Notes: a model not told the origin generated them from the sequence alone. Shown: positions 43,883 through 52,604, counted from the stretch's first letter. The stretch: DNA of 64,000 nt from an uncultured Lachnospiraceae bacterium (GCA_910584585.1 CAJUBP010000015.1:20777-84776), one strand, 5' to 3'. Numbers and translations are program-made.

Positions 43883-43943
43883 AATTCTTCCTCCTGAAAT
43901 TAATTCATTATTTTTGTATTTGGAAACGGACGGAACTGCCGTA

Positions 43944-45206
43944 CTAATCTCGGTTAAAAAATTCTTCGATTTGGGTATAGCCTTCTGCGGTTAGTTTTTC
44001 TTTCTGGAATTTTTTATTTTTATTCATGCGGGCCACTAATACTTGTTTTCCGGCTTTTCGCTGCTCCTGGGCCTTTGCGATTACCTGGGCCAGTTTCTCT
44101 CCCGGATAGTTCTTTTCAATCAGATAGGCAATCCGCTCTGACTGGCCGGGCACCTGGAAACCGCTTTCTAACAGCAGCAGGATGATCCGTTCGAATCCGA
44201 TGGAGAATCCGCAGGCCGGCACGTCGTTTCCGGTAAATTGGCCGATCATCTTGTCGTAACGGCCGCCTCCGCCGCAGCTTCCGCCAAACTCAGGCATGGC
44301 AATTTCAAAAATCGTGCCTGTATAATAAGACATGCCCCGCACCAGCGTCGGGTCGAAAACCAAATCAAATTCCGCTTCTTTGGCGTCATTGACGCAGGCT
44401 GCAATCTCCATCAGATTATCTGCCGCGTCTTTTTCCAGGAAATCTCCCAGCTTTTCGGCCAGATAGGAAACGCCCTCTGCCACGTCTTCTTTTCCCTGAA
44501 TACTCTGAAACAGATCCAGGTATTTTTCAATGGACGCTTTTTCAAATCCGTTCTTTTCTAATTCTTCCGCCACGCCCTCTAAGCCGATCTTGTCCATTTT
44601 GTCCAGAATAATAAAAACCGTATCCCAGGCCTCCTCTGAAAATCCGCTGTAAGCTGCCATAGCTTTCAAAATTCGCCTTTCATTGATACGAATCTGAAAA
44701 TTTTTGAAGCCTAACCTGCCAATTGTGGCAGTGGTTGCAAGAATCAATTCAATTTCCGCAAGGTTGCTGGGTTCTCCCAGAATATCAATGTCACACTGCA
44801 TAAACTGGCGGTATCTGCCCCGCTGGGGACGGTCCGCCCGCCAAACGTTTCCCATCTGCAGCGCCTTAAAGGGAGCCGGCAGGCTGTTGGAATTGTTGGA
44901 ATAAAATCTCGCCAGAGGCACAGTCAAATCGTAGCGCATACCGTAATCCACCACGTCATTTTCATTTCGGGCTGTTTCCAGCTTCAGCTTTTCCCCCCTT
45001 TTGAGCACTTTGAAAATCAGCTTCTCGTTCTCTCCGCCCTGCTTATTGCTGAGATTCGCAATGTTTTCCATACAGGGAGTCTCAATGGGCGTGAAGCCGA
45101 AGCTGCAGTATGTTTCTTTGATTACATGCATCACATAATCCCGGATCTGCATTTCTTCCGGTAAAATATCTTTCATGCCGTTTACAGGCTTTTTTGCCAA
45201 TGCCAT
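43944..45206 (-). CDS. hisS: Histidyl-tRNA synthetase
   Basis: The 420-aa class II synthetase has the HisRS signatures: PVNGMKDILPEE, motif 2 (NVWRADRPQRGRYRQFMQCD), the histidine-binding VRGMSYYTGTIFEI and motif 3 (GFSIGFERIILLL), then an anticodon-binding domain. AAGGAGG lies 7 bases before the ATG. Its leader of about 180 bases carries four degenerate 36-nt repeats. No T-box specifier or antiterminator (GGTGG-type bulge) is recognisable. Confidence 0.97.
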   Translation of the reverse strand: MALAKKPVNGMKDILPEEMQIRDYVMHVIKETYCSFGFTPIETPCMENIANLSNKQGGENEKLIFKVLKRGEKLKLETARNENDVVDYGMRYDLTVPLARFYSNNSNSLPAPFKALQMGNVWRADRPQRGRYRQFMQCDIDILGEPSNLAEIELILATTATIGRLGFKNFQIRINERRILKAMAAYSGFSEEAWDTVFIILDKMDKIGLEGVAEELEKNGFEKASIEKYLDLFQSIQGKEDVAEGVSYLAEKLGDFLEKDAADNLMEIAACVNDAKEAEFDLVFDPTLVRGMSYYTGTIFEIAMPEFGGSCGGGGRYDKMIGQFTGNDVPACGFSIGFERIILLLLESGFQVPGQSERIAYLIEKNYPGEKLAQVIAKAQEQRKAGKQVLVARMNKNKKFQKEKLTAEGYTQIEEFFNRD

Positions 45207-45246
45207 TATTTGTCCTCCTTATTTTTATGCTGTTGTTTTCGCCAAG

Positions 45247-45389
45247 GTATTGCCGCTATGGCTTTCTGCTGTTTTGCCTGGGCAGTGCTATTCTAATTTT
45301 CAGCTGCTTTTTGTCTGAGCATCGCTGTTATAGCTTTCTGCCGTTTTTACCTGGACAGTGCTGTTATAGTTTTCAGCTGCGTTTACTGG
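45247..45389. repeat. Four degenerate ~36-bp repeats forming the hisS leader
   Basis: Units at about 45247-45281, 45282-45318, 45319-45354 and 45355-45389 share a GCNNTGCTNTTATAG - TTTCAGCTGC - TTTTACCTGG pattern on the + strand, 35-37 bases each, about two-thirds identical to each other. On the transcript (minus strand) they read as repeated CAGCAGAAAGCTATAACAGC-like blocks. They lie wholly between the hisS promoter and start codon. Confidence 0.65.
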
Positions 45390-45391
45390 TT

Positions 45392-45421
45392 ATTATAACT
45401 TTTTGCAGTGGACTGTGTCAA
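45392..45421 (-). promoter_or_regulatory. Near-consensus promoter of hisS-aspS
   Basis: On the minus strand TTGACA (45416-45421) and TATAAT (45392-45397) are separated by 18 bases. Transcription would start near 45385, giving a leader of about 180 bases. The -35 box abuts the stop codon of the small gene at 45422-45556. Confidence 0.8.
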
Positions 45422-45556
45422 TCATTTTTGGACATCCCAAAGAAAACAAAGTGGGCAAACCCACTTCAACTCCCCGATTGAGAGGTTTGTCGTATACACT
45501 CCGTTTCGGTCCGTCCTGTAATCTTCCATATTTTCTTCTGTGATAAATTTTTTCAT
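45422..45556 (-). CDS. Small protein (44 aa) with CPLC motif upstream of hisS
   Basis: The frame begins MKKFITEENMEDYRTD and ends WVCPLCFLWDVQK. AGGAGG lies 7 bases before the ATG, a strong site that makes translation likely. The single CxxC pair near the C-terminus could bind metal or form a disulfide. I do not recognise a family. It ends exactly at the -35 of the hisS promoter. It might also be a leader peptide, but no His codon run is present, so a classic attenuator is not supported. Confidence 0.6.
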   Translation of the reverse strand: MKKFITEENMEDYRTDRNGVYTTNLSIGELKWVCPLCFLWDVQK

Positions 45557-45700
45557 TCCTGTTCCTCCTGAGATTGATCTGATTTATGCTGTTATCTTAC
45601 CATATTAAAAAAAGATAGCAGCACATCAAATGGCCAGATGGCGCCCATAAGGACAACAAATAGCCTACTGGATTGCTCTGCCAGTATAAAAGGCAAAAAG

Positions 45701-45736
45701 AATCCCCGAACTGTATTGCCGTACAGTTCGGGGATT
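45701..45736. terminator. Strong terminator after the MBL gene
   Basis: A perfect 15-bp stem (AATCCCCGAACTGTA at 45701-45715 with its complement at 45722-45736) with a 6-base loop. On the minus strand it is followed by CTTTTTGCCTTTT. It separates the MBL gene from the small gene and hisS. Confidence 0.85.
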
Positions 45737-45808
45737 TCATTCTTTGCCCTCATGGACTTATGATTGCTTTTTGTCTATCGGCACTATAACATATGCAGCC
45801 CGTCAGCG

Positions 45809-46705
45809 TTACAGCGCAATAGTCTTTCCAACTTCCGCCAAGACGCACTGATCCTTCAGCGCTTCCTTGATGGCCGCGATAGCCAATATTCCAGTGCAAT
45901 GCAGCGGAACTACCACATCCATCTCCAATTCCTGCAGGGACGCAATGGTCTGTTTCAGCTGTTTTGAACTGCAGCTTTTCAAATGCATTCCAGCCACCAG
46001 GCTGTGAATATGTTCTCCCGAGAAAGAATGCTGCACATAATTCAGGCAATTGACAATTCCGGGATGGGCGCACCCTGCGAATACGCACAATCCCTGCTTA
46101 TCTCGAATTACCAGAAGCTGTTCATCCTCCATCGTATCTTCTGATAACTCCGGTTCCTTACTCCCGCTTTCCAAAGCCTTCTCTTTCAGACCTTCCTTCA
46201 CAGATATTTCTTTCAGAAACCTGGCGGGAACCGATTCAAAATCTGTTACATAAGGAATATTGGATAAAAGATAGACATTCTCTGCGATCTCTGTACGCCC
46301 TTCTCTGGTACAGACAAGAGATTCGTTTTCCTTCATCCACTGCTCTGCATCCTCCGGAATTCCTCCAAAGAGCAAATCTCCTGTAACCGGATGTCTGGAA
46401 TATTTCTTATCAAAGGCCCTCTGATTAATATAGATGGGAATCTTCGGCAATTTTCCGCCAGCCTTCTGCCTTCCTGCCCACTCTTTCATGCCGCCGCAGT
46501 GGTCATAATGGCCATGGCTTAAGATAATGCCGTTCAGCTGTTCCAATTCCAGCTTCATCTTCCCGGCATTCTTAAGAAATACCCCGGACTGCCCCGTATC
46601 AAAAAGATATCTCTTTTCTCCTGTGTCTATCCAAAGGGACAGCCCGTGTTCTCCCAAAAAACCTCTTTTATACACTGTATTTTCCGTCAGAATCTTTATG
46701 TCCAT
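45809..46705 (-). CDS. MBL-fold hydrolase (dihydropteridine phosphate synthase-like group)
   Basis: The 298-aa protein has the metallo-beta-lactamase motif SHGHYDHCGG near residue 63, then FAGCAHPGIVN and a C-terminal LHCTG, which is the pattern of the archaeal/bacterial group related to 7,8-dihydropterin-methyl-aminobenzene phosphate synthases. An N-terminal LFDTGQSG loop is typical. The substrate is unknown. It begins within a 66-bp tandem repeat that covers its start region and the relQ end, with a GAGGAAGA close before the ATG. It follows relQ. Confidence 0.83.
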   Translation of the reverse strand: MDIKILTENTVYKRGFLGEHGLSLWIDTGEKRYLFDTGQSGVFLKNAGKMKLELEQLNGIILSHGHYDHCGGMKEWAGRQKAGGKLPKIPIYINQRAFDKKYSRHPVTGDLLFGGIPEDAEQWMKENESLVCTREGRTEIAENVYLLSNIPYVTDFESVPARFLKEISVKEGLKEKALESGSKEPELSEDTMEDEQLLVIRDKQGLCVFAGCAHPGIVNCLNYVQHSFSGEHIHSLVAGMHLKSCSSKQLKQTIASLQELEMDVVVPLHCTGILAIAAIKEALKDQCVLAEVGKTIAL

Positions 46706-46849
46706 TCTTCCTCCACTCTCAGGGCATTCTCTCCGCTGCAGCGCAGCTTTTCAAGGAATCTTTACATCCATTCTTCCTCCGCTCCCAGCCATTCTCTCCG
46801 CTGCAGCGCAGCTTTTTCAAGGAATCTTTACATCCATTCTTCTTTCGCC
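46691..46849. repeat. 66-bp tandem repeat between relQ and the MBL gene
   Basis: Two full units (46691-46756 and 46757-46822) and a partial third (46823 to about 46849) each start AATCTTTA(T/C)(G/A)TCCATTCTTC and contain the palindrome CGCTGCAGCG. The first unit includes the MBL start codon and the last includes the relQ stop codon, so the gap between the two genes has been enlarged by duplication of the junction. Confidence 0.8.
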
Positions 46850-47487
46850 CTCTGCTGCTCTTTCGCCTGGATAATCGCCTCGTTCAGAGAAAGCATCTTG
46901 GCATCCAGCATGGAAACAATGCCTGCGCATTCCTGCAAATCCCGGCTGATGTATTCCGGCGCGTTTCCTTCAAATTTATAATATATCTTGTGCTCAAGGC
47001 TTGCCCAGAAATCCATGGCAATGGTTCTGATCTGAATCTCCACCTTGGTGTCCACAACTCCGTCTGTCAGAAAAATCGGGACAGTTACCAGCATATGGTA
47101 GCTTTTGTATCCGCTTTCCTTGGGATTTTTGATATAATCTTTGATGGACACTACGGTTAAATCATTCTGCCTTCCAATCATTTCCGCCAAACGGTAAATA
47201 TCGGAAGTAAAAGAGCATACGACACGAATTCCGGCAATGTCATTGATGTGATTCACCATATTTTCAATGGTGCTTTCATACCCATGGCGTTTCAGCTTCT
47301 TCACAATGCTCTCCGGCGACTTAATTCTGGACTTTACATATTCTATGGGGTTATACTTATGTACATGTCGGAATTCGTCATTTAAAATATCAACTTTGGT
47401 ACCCACTTCTTTCAAAGCCGAATTATATAAGAAAATAACCGTCTCCCAACTGGTTACCCCTTCATTAAACTTAACGGGTACTTCCAT
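46828..47487 (-). CDS. relQ: Small alarmone synthetase RelQ (GTP pyrophosphokinase)
   Basis: The 219-aa protein is a single-domain (p)ppGpp synthetase: RIKSPESIVKKLKRHG, DIAGIRVVCSF, the G-loop-like KESGYKSYHML and EIQIRTIAMDFWASLEHK are all in place. It lacks the hydrolase, TGS and ACT parts of Rel and so makes alarmone independently of the ribosome, probably on envelope or nutrient stress. The C-terminal helix resembles the tetramerisation helix of RelQ. The ATG at 47487 follows AAAAGGAAA; the frame extends to 47553 through the aminotransferase end. Confidence 0.92.
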   Translation of the reverse strand: MEVPVKFNEGVTSWETVIFLYNSALKEVGTKVDILNDEFRHVHKYNPIEYVKSRIKSPESIVKKLKRHGYESTIENMVNHINDIAGIRVVCSFTSDIYRLAEMIGRQNDLTVVSIKDYIKNPKESGYKSYHMLVTVPIFLTDGVVDTKVEIQIRTIAMDFWASLEHKIYYKFEGNAPEYISRDLQECAGIVSMLDAKMLSLNEAIIQAKEQQRAKEEWM

Positions 47488-47518
47488 TTTCCTTTTCTCT
47501 CCATCCTTTCCTATATTA

Positions 47519-48814
47519 TCAGGACGCAGGCTTACTCTCCAGAACTTTCTCAATTGTCACTAGTTTTACACAAATTACAAAAATATCCGTTGCTATTTTC
47601 AGGTCGTCTAAGGTAGGGTAGGTGGGCGCAATACGGATTGTGCTGTCTTTGGGATCTTTTCCGTAAGGGTAAGGCGCGCCGGCAGGCGTCATAGTTACGC
47701 CGGCTTTTTTCGCTTTGGCCACAATTGCTTTCGCACAGCCCTCTAATGCCTCAAAAGCAATAAAATATCCACCTTTGGGCGCAATCCAGCTTCCAGCGCC
47801 TCTTCCTTCCAGTTCACGCCCAAAGGTATCAATAATCATTTCAAATTTGGGACGCAGAATATCCGCGTGTTTTCTCATATGCTCTGTCATGCCGTAAATA
47901 TCTTTGAAAAATCTTACATGGCGGAGCTGATTCACCTTGTCATGTCCGATGGTTGCAATCTTCATCTGCTCTTTGATTTCCACCAGGTTATTGGCTGATG
48001 TCGCAATGGCTGCCACGCCGGATCCTGGAAAACTAATCTTGGAAGTGGAACAGAATTTGTACACCATATCCGGATTGCCTGCGCGCTTGCACTCCGCCAG
48101 AATTTCCACCAGATTATCCTGATCAATGTCATACAGATGATGCACGCCGTAGGCGTTATCCCAGTAAATGCGGAAATCTTTCGCTGCCGGCTTCAATCTG
48201 GCAAAACGGCGGACTGTTTCGTCCGAATAAGTAATTCCCTGGGGATTGGAATATTTGGGCACGCACCAGATTGCCTTAATTGCCTCGTCTTTGCTGACCA
48301 AATCCTCCACCATATCCATATCCGGGCCGGTGGGCAGCATGGGCACATTAATCATCTCGATTCCAAAGTATTCCGTAATGGCAAAATGCCTGTCATATCC
48401 CGGCACCGGACATAAGAACTTCACTTTATCCAGCTTGCACCAGGGCGTGTTGCCCATTACCCCGTGAGTCATGGATCGGGAAACGGTATCGTACATAATA
48501 TTCAGACTGGAATTCCCATAAATAATAATATTGTCCGGATGGCACTCAATCATATCTCCCAACAGTACTTTTGCCTCCCAAAGCCCGTCCAGCACGCCGT
48601 AATTCCGGCAGTCTGTTCCGTCTTCACAGCTCAGATCCGTATTGCTGTTTAACACATCCATCATTCCCATAGACAAATCCAACTGTTCTGCAGAAGGTTT
48701 TCCCCTGGACATATCCAGTTTTAAACCGCTCTTGGCATATTTCCGGTAAGCCGCTTCCAAGGCCGTTTTTTCTTTCATCAATTCTTCTCTGCTCATTTCC
48801 TGATATGACTGCAT
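47519..48814 (-). CDS. PLP-dependent aminotransferase, aspartate aminotransferase type Ic family
   Basis: The 431-aa protein is a fold-type I aminotransferase of the group that starts with SGLKLDMSRGKPS and carries YGNSSLNIMYD, VPKYSNPQG, YWDNAYGVHH and the PLP lysine in CSTSKISFPGSG. This sequence type includes aspartate aminotransferases of Corynebacterium and Mycobacterium. It would make aspartate from oxaloacetate and glutamate. It has its own promoter (48893-48921) and is followed by relQ 31 bases later, so the two may be cotranscribed. Confidence 0.88.
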   Translation of the reverse strand: MQSYQEMSREELMKEKTALEAAYRKYAKSGLKLDMSRGKPSAEQLDLSMGMMDVLNSNTDLSCEDGTDCRNYGVLDGLWEAKVLLGDMIECHPDNIIIYGNSSLNIMYDTVSRSMTHGVMGNTPWCKLDKVKFLCPVPGYDRHFAITEYFGIEMINVPMLPTGPDMDMVEDLVSKDEAIKAIWCVPKYSNPQGITYSDETVRRFARLKPAAKDFRIYWDNAYGVHHLYDIDQDNLVEILAECKRAGNPDMVYKFCSTSKISFPGSGVAAIATSANNLVEIKEQMKIATIGHDKVNQLRHVRFFKDIYGMTEHMRKHADILRPKFEMIIDTFGRELEGRGAGSWIAPKGGYFIAFEALEGCAKAIVAKAKKAGVTMTPAGAPYPYGKDPKDSTIRIAPTYPTLDDLKIATDIFVICVKLVTIEKVLESKPAS

Positions 48815-48892
48815 ATTCTATTCCTCCTGAACTATCATTTTGAACTGTCCACAACAGTCTTGTTTTCTCTTCTCTCTTTTCTCAACATTCCC

Positions 48893-48921
48893 ATTATGCA
48901 CTATTCTGTTCAGATTGTAAA
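48893..48921 (-). promoter_or_regulatory. Promoter of the aminotransferase gene
   Basis: TTTACA (48916-48921, minus strand) and CATAAT (48893-48898) are separated by 17 bases, about 80 bases upstream of the start. Confidence 0.6.
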
Positions 48922-49035
48922 GCATTTTCTTTCAGAAATTTACAACTGTCCGTATATAAACGACACTTTTAACTTTTTGTCCGTCTTCGAAAAGAGCGAC
49001 GCGGCCTTCCGCTCTCTTGCCTGCCTTTGAAAGGA

Positions 49036-50391
49036 TTAAGGCAAGCCTTCCATTCTCTTTCCTGTCTTTGATTCTTCCTTTTTCAAAAAATCAAGGTGCG
49101 ACTTTATCTGTTTCTCATACCCGTTTTCTGTAGGCTCATAGAAGGTTTCTTCCGTCAGCCCGTCCGGAAGATACTGCTGCTTCACATAGTGATTGGGAAA
49201 ATCATGGGCATACTGATATCCAAGCCCCCGGCCCAGCTTCTGGGCGCCCCGGTAATGGGAATCCCTAAGATGGGCCGGAACCGGAGCCGTCTTGGTGGTT
49301 TTCACAATGTCCATGGCGCGGCCGATTGCCAGGCAGGAAGCGTTGCTCTTAGGCGCGCTTGCCACATAAATGGCTGCCTGGGACAGAATAAGCTGAGCCT
49401 CCGGCATACCCACCCGCTCCACGGCCTGGGCTGCGCTGACTGCCACCACAAGGGCGTTGGGATCCGCGTTTCCCACGTCCTCGGAGGCGCAGATCATAAT
49501 TCTTCTGGCAATAAACTTAATATCTTCCCCGGCATACAGCATTTTGGCCAGATAATAAACGGCCGCGTCCGGATCGGAACCCCGCATGCTCTTGATAAAT
49601 GCGGAAATAACGTCATAATGGTTATCCCCCTTTTTGTCGTACTGCACCACTCTTTTCTGAATGCACTCTGCGGCAACGTCCAGGGTAATGCGGATTTTCC
49701 CGTCCTCTCCCCGGGGCGTTGTGAGGACGCCCAGTTCAATGGCTGTCAGTGCGGCGCGGGCGTCTCCGTTTGCCACGTCAGCCAAAAATTCCAGCGCGTC
49801 TTCTTCCAGCAGCGCCTCATAGCTTCCCATTCCCTTTTCCCGATCTGTGACTGCGCGCGTCAGTATCTTCTTGATATCCTCCTTTTCCAAGGGATACAAT
49901 TCAAAAATAATGGAACGGGACAAAAGAGCCCCATTCACTTCAAAGTATGGATTTTCGGTAGTTGCCCCAATCAATATCACCGTGCCGTCCTCCACAAAGG
50001 GCAGAAGATAATCCTGCTGGGACTTGTTAAAACGGTGAATCTCGTCAATGAACAGTATGGTTTTTTTCCCATACATGCCCTGATTATTTTTAGCCTGCTG
50101 CACCACTTCCTCCATATCTTTCTTTCCGGCGGATGTGGCGTTCATCTGAGTAAACTCCGCACTGGTGGTATTGGCAATGACCTTTGCAAGAGTCGTTTTC
50201 CCGGTTCCCGGCGGCCCATAAAAAATAATGGAACTGAGCTTATCCGCCTTAATCGCCCGGTACAGAAGCTTATCTTTTCCTATAATATGCTGCTGTCCAG
50301 CCACTTCATCCAAACTGACAGGGCGCAGACGGCTTGCCAGCGGAGCTTCCTTTTCCTGATTCTGTTCCCTCATATACTCAAATAAATCCAT
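49036..50391 (-). CDS. rarA: Replication-associated recombination protein RarA (MgsA)
   Basis: The 451-aa AAA+ ATPase has Walker A FYGPPGTGKTT, Walker B ILFIDEIHRFNKSQQD, sensor 1 GATTENP and the RarA C-terminal region with SMRGSDPDAAVYYLAKML and HYRGAQKLGRGLGYQYAHDF. It acts at stalled replication forks. I chose the ATG at 50391 (MDLFEYM) because GGAGG lies 7 bases upstream. It follows the histidine kinase gene by 87 bases on the same strand. Confidence 0.95.
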   Translation of the reverse strand: MDLFEYMREQNQEKEAPLASRLRPVSLDEVAGQQHIIGKDKLLYRAIKADKLSSIIFYGPPGTGKTTLAKVIANTTSAEFTQMNATSAGKKDMEEVVQQAKNNQGMYGKKTILFIDEIHRFNKSQQDYLLPFVEDGTVILIGATTENPYFEVNGALLSRSIIFELYPLEKEDIKKILTRAVTDREKGMGSYEALLEEDALEFLADVANGDARAALTAIELGVLTTPRGEDGKIRITLDVAAECIQKRVVQYDKKGDNHYDVISAFIKSMRGSDPDAAVYYLAKMLYAGEDIKFIARRIMICASEDVGNADPNALVVAVSAAQAVERVGMPEAQLILSQAAIYVASAPKSNASCLAIGRAMDIVKTTKTAPVPAHLRDSHYRGAQKLGRGLGYQYAHDFPNHYVKQQYLPDGLTEETFYEPTENGYEKQIKSHLDFLKKEESKTGKRMEGLP

Positions 50392-50478
50392 CTGCCTTCC
50401 TCCTTTGCATTTGACCAAAATCCCTTGAGCCGCTCAAATACATCCGTACGCTTCTGGCTGAATCTGACCAAAACTCAT

Positions 50479-51792
50479 TTACGCGCTCAAAGGCATCTCT
50501 TTTCTGTCAGTCTTTATCATTACATCCAGCAAAAAATACCCCTCCTGGGTATAACAGATCATTTCTCCGCCCAGTCTTCTGGCTGCATCCTGAATGGTAC
50601 GGAGACCGAACCCATGTTCCGAACCTCCCCGGGAACTGGGCGGCAGACTTCCTTTTTCCACAAAAAGTTCCGGACTGCAGCGGTTTTTCATCCGAATCAT
50701 CAGATATTCTCTGCTATAGCGAAGCTGCACAGACACCTCCCTCTGTCCCCTGGGAAGCTGTTCCACTGCATTCCAGGCATTTTCCAGGCCGTTGGAAATA
50801 ATCTGGCACAATTCCATAAACGGAAGATCTTCTTCTCCTATTTGAAGATCCAGTTTCTGGGCTACGCCCGCCCGCTCAAATTTCTGGGCGTAATGGCTGA
50901 AAATGGAATTCAGATAGGGATTTACACAGAACTGCTGCTGGCTGGTTTCCCGTTCGTAATCATTGACCATATTCTGCATATAGTCCTGGGCCTCTTCGAT
51001 TTTGCCTGCGGAAAGCAGACCGGATAACGCAATGGAATGGGCTTTCATGTCATGTTTCAGCTTCCGGATATTCTGCTGGTTCTCCAGCCTTGCCTCCAAT
51101 TGTATATTCTGCTCTTTCCAGATCAATTCTTCCTGCTGTTTGCGGTATAACAGCAGCTGCCGATAAAGGGAGGCAAAAATTGTGGCATAAGTCAGCGGCA
51201 TCAAAACCAGAATCATCACCGCCACCGGAACCGCTTCCGGCCGGCCGGTAACAACGGTGGGCTGGTTCAGCGCCATATTCAGCAAAACATAGTAAAATGC
51301 CGACATCAGCGCAAACAGCCCCCAGCCTTTGGAAACAGAATCCTGCAGCTCGATATAAGGTCTCCTCAGATAACGAAACGCCAGCCATTCCGCCGCCGGA
51401 AAGAGCAGCAGGCGGCTTACAAGCATAATCACGCATTTTCCGCCGCCCAGATAAAAATCCAAAAGGTTTGTCACCCCAAGCAGCCAATAGGCCGCTGTAT
51501 CTGCCAGACAGAAGGTAAACAGAAATCTCCATTTCTTATCTTTAGAAATCCAATAGAAAAAAAACAGGCTGGGAAGGGTACAGGAAAAGATCAGAATTCT
51601 TCCCATCTGATCTACCCCCAGTACCGCCAATCCCCCCACATTCAGAACAATCAGCGGCAGCATGCCAACAATCGTCAGGATAATTGTTTTCCTCTGGGGA
51701 AACCTGGATCGGTACAGCATAATAAAAAGTATTAATATATGAAACAGGGACCATATCACAGAAAGTCCCCGCAGCAATTCTGAATTCATCAT
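50479..51792 (-). CDS. GHKL-type sensor histidine kinase (AgrC-like)
   Basis: The 437-aa protein has six or seven hydrophobic segments in the first 215 residues, a coiled-coil helix, a phospho-acceptor histidine in NIRKLKHDMKAH and a GHKL ATPase domain (N box NGLENAWNAVEQ, G box GSEHGFGLRTIQD). This is the architecture of peptide-sensing kinases such as AgrC. It starts inside the stop of the LytTR gene (ATGATGA), so the pair is translationally coupled. No AgrB/AgrD or peptide gene is recognisable nearby, so the signal is unknown. Confidence 0.9.
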   Translation of the reverse strand: MMNSELLRGLSVIWSLFHILILFIMLYRSRFPQRKTIILTIVGMLPLIVLNVGGLAVLGVDQMGRILIFSCTLPSLFFFYWISKDKKWRFLFTFCLADTAAYWLLGVTNLLDFYLGGGKCVIMLVSRLLLFPAAEWLAFRYLRRPYIELQDSVSKGWGLFALMSAFYYVLLNMALNQPTVVTGRPEAVPVAVMILVLMPLTYATIFASLYRQLLLYRKQQEELIWKEQNIQLEARLENQQNIRKLKHDMKAHSIALSGLLSAGKIEEAQDYMQNMVNDYERETSQQQFCVNPYLNSIFSHYAQKFERAGVAQKLDLQIGEEDLPFMELCQIISNGLENAWNAVEQLPRGQREVSVQLRYSREYLMIRMKNRCSPELFVEKGSLPPSSRGGSEHGFGLRTIQDAARRLGGEMICYTQEGYFLLDVMIKTDRKEMPLSA

Positions 51793-52487
51793 TCCATCTC
51801 CTCAAACAGTATTTCCTGATAACGCCTTTTTATCTCCGCCAGGTAACGCCGGGACACCGGCACACTCTGCCCCCTCACCACAAGTTCACTTCCGTTCATG
51901 CTGCTGACATGGTACATATTTACAATAAAACTCTGATGGCATCTGGAAAACACATCCCCGCAGATCTGCCCCGCAATTTCGTTTAATTTTCCTGTGCATT
52001 CCTGGACGCTTCCGTCCCGGCAATGAATGTAAACGGTATGCTCCCGGCTGCTGACATACAGGATCTTTCCATATGGGATCATTCCGGTCTGCCCCCGCCA
52101 CCGAAAGCTTAAAGACTTTTCTTTTTCTCTGTGCAGCCGCGCGGAAATCCGTTCCAGCAGCCCCTCCAGATCTTCCTTTTTCACCGGCTTTAGCAGATAC
52201 TGCACGGCATACAAATCATACGCCTCCCGGTAAAATTCATCGCTGAAGGAAATAAAGCACAAAGCAGCGTCTTCCTCTTCCCTCCGAAGCTGCTTTGCCA
52301 GTTCCAGGCCGCTTCCTGTATCTAAATAGATATCTATCAGATACAGATCATACCGTTTCTTCTGGCCCTGTACCGCATTTAAAAGCTGATTGGCACTAGA
52401 ATAAAGCACTGCGTCATGATGTTCACTCAGCAGTGCTTTCAGCCGCATGGCGTCTTTGCGGCAGTCATCACATATTGCAATTTTCAT
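51789..52487 (-). CDS. LytTR-family response regulator
   Basis: The 232-aa protein has a receiver domain (acidic pocket DDCRKD, phospho-acceptor Asp in YLIDIYLDTG, Lys in LLKPVK) and a C-terminal LytTR DNA-binding domain (ILYVSSREHTVYIHCRDG; SRCHQSFIVNMYHV). With the downstream kinase it forms an AgrA/AgrC-type two-component system. I chose ATG 52487 because GAGGATT lies upstream. Two identical 12-mers in its upstream region (52521 and 52593) are candidate autoregulatory sites. Confidence 0.92.
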   Translation of the reverse strand: MKIAICDDCRKDAMRLKALLSEHHDAVLYSSANQLLNAVQGQKKRYDLYLIDIYLDTGSGLELAKQLRREEEDAALCFISFSDEFYREAYDLYAVQYLLKPVKKEDLEGLLERISARLHREKEKSLSFRWRGQTGMIPYGKILYVSSREHTVYIHCRDGSVQECTGKLNEIAGQICGDVFSRCHQSFIVNMYHVSSMNGSELVVRGQSVPVSRRYLAEIKRRYQEILFEEME

Positions 52488-52520
52488 ATTTCTAATCCTC
52501 GCTTGTATCTTATGTCCTAT

Positions 52521-52604
52521 GATATTGTACCATAACCTTAGCATAAAATTCTATGGCAAATTATGTACATTTTAATGCAAACCAATCCTTTTGATATTGT
52601 ACCA
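52521..52604. promoter_or_regulatory. Direct repeat GATATTGTACCA upstream of the LytTR operon
   Basis: The 12-mer GATATTGTACCA occurs at 52521-52532 and 52593-52604, 72 bases apart (about seven helical turns), between the regulator start and the convergent deacetylase end. Response regulators with LytTR domains bind paired direct repeats, so these are good candidates. Confidence 0.5.

Noticed and set aside
45247..45389. Possible CRISPR array (36-bp period)
   Set aside because: Units are directly adjacent without unique spacers and are diverged; no cas genes are present. The same applies to the 36-bp repeats at 55413 and 17748.
25731..45420. T-box riboswitches in front of asnS, hisS or aspS
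   Set aside because: No AGGGTGG-type antiterminator sequence or specifier stem is visible upstream; the asnS and aspS gaps are only 33 and 61 bases.
49096..50385. Long + strand ORF of 429 codons
   Set aside because: It is the shadow of rarA, whose motifs and ribosome-binding site are unambiguous.
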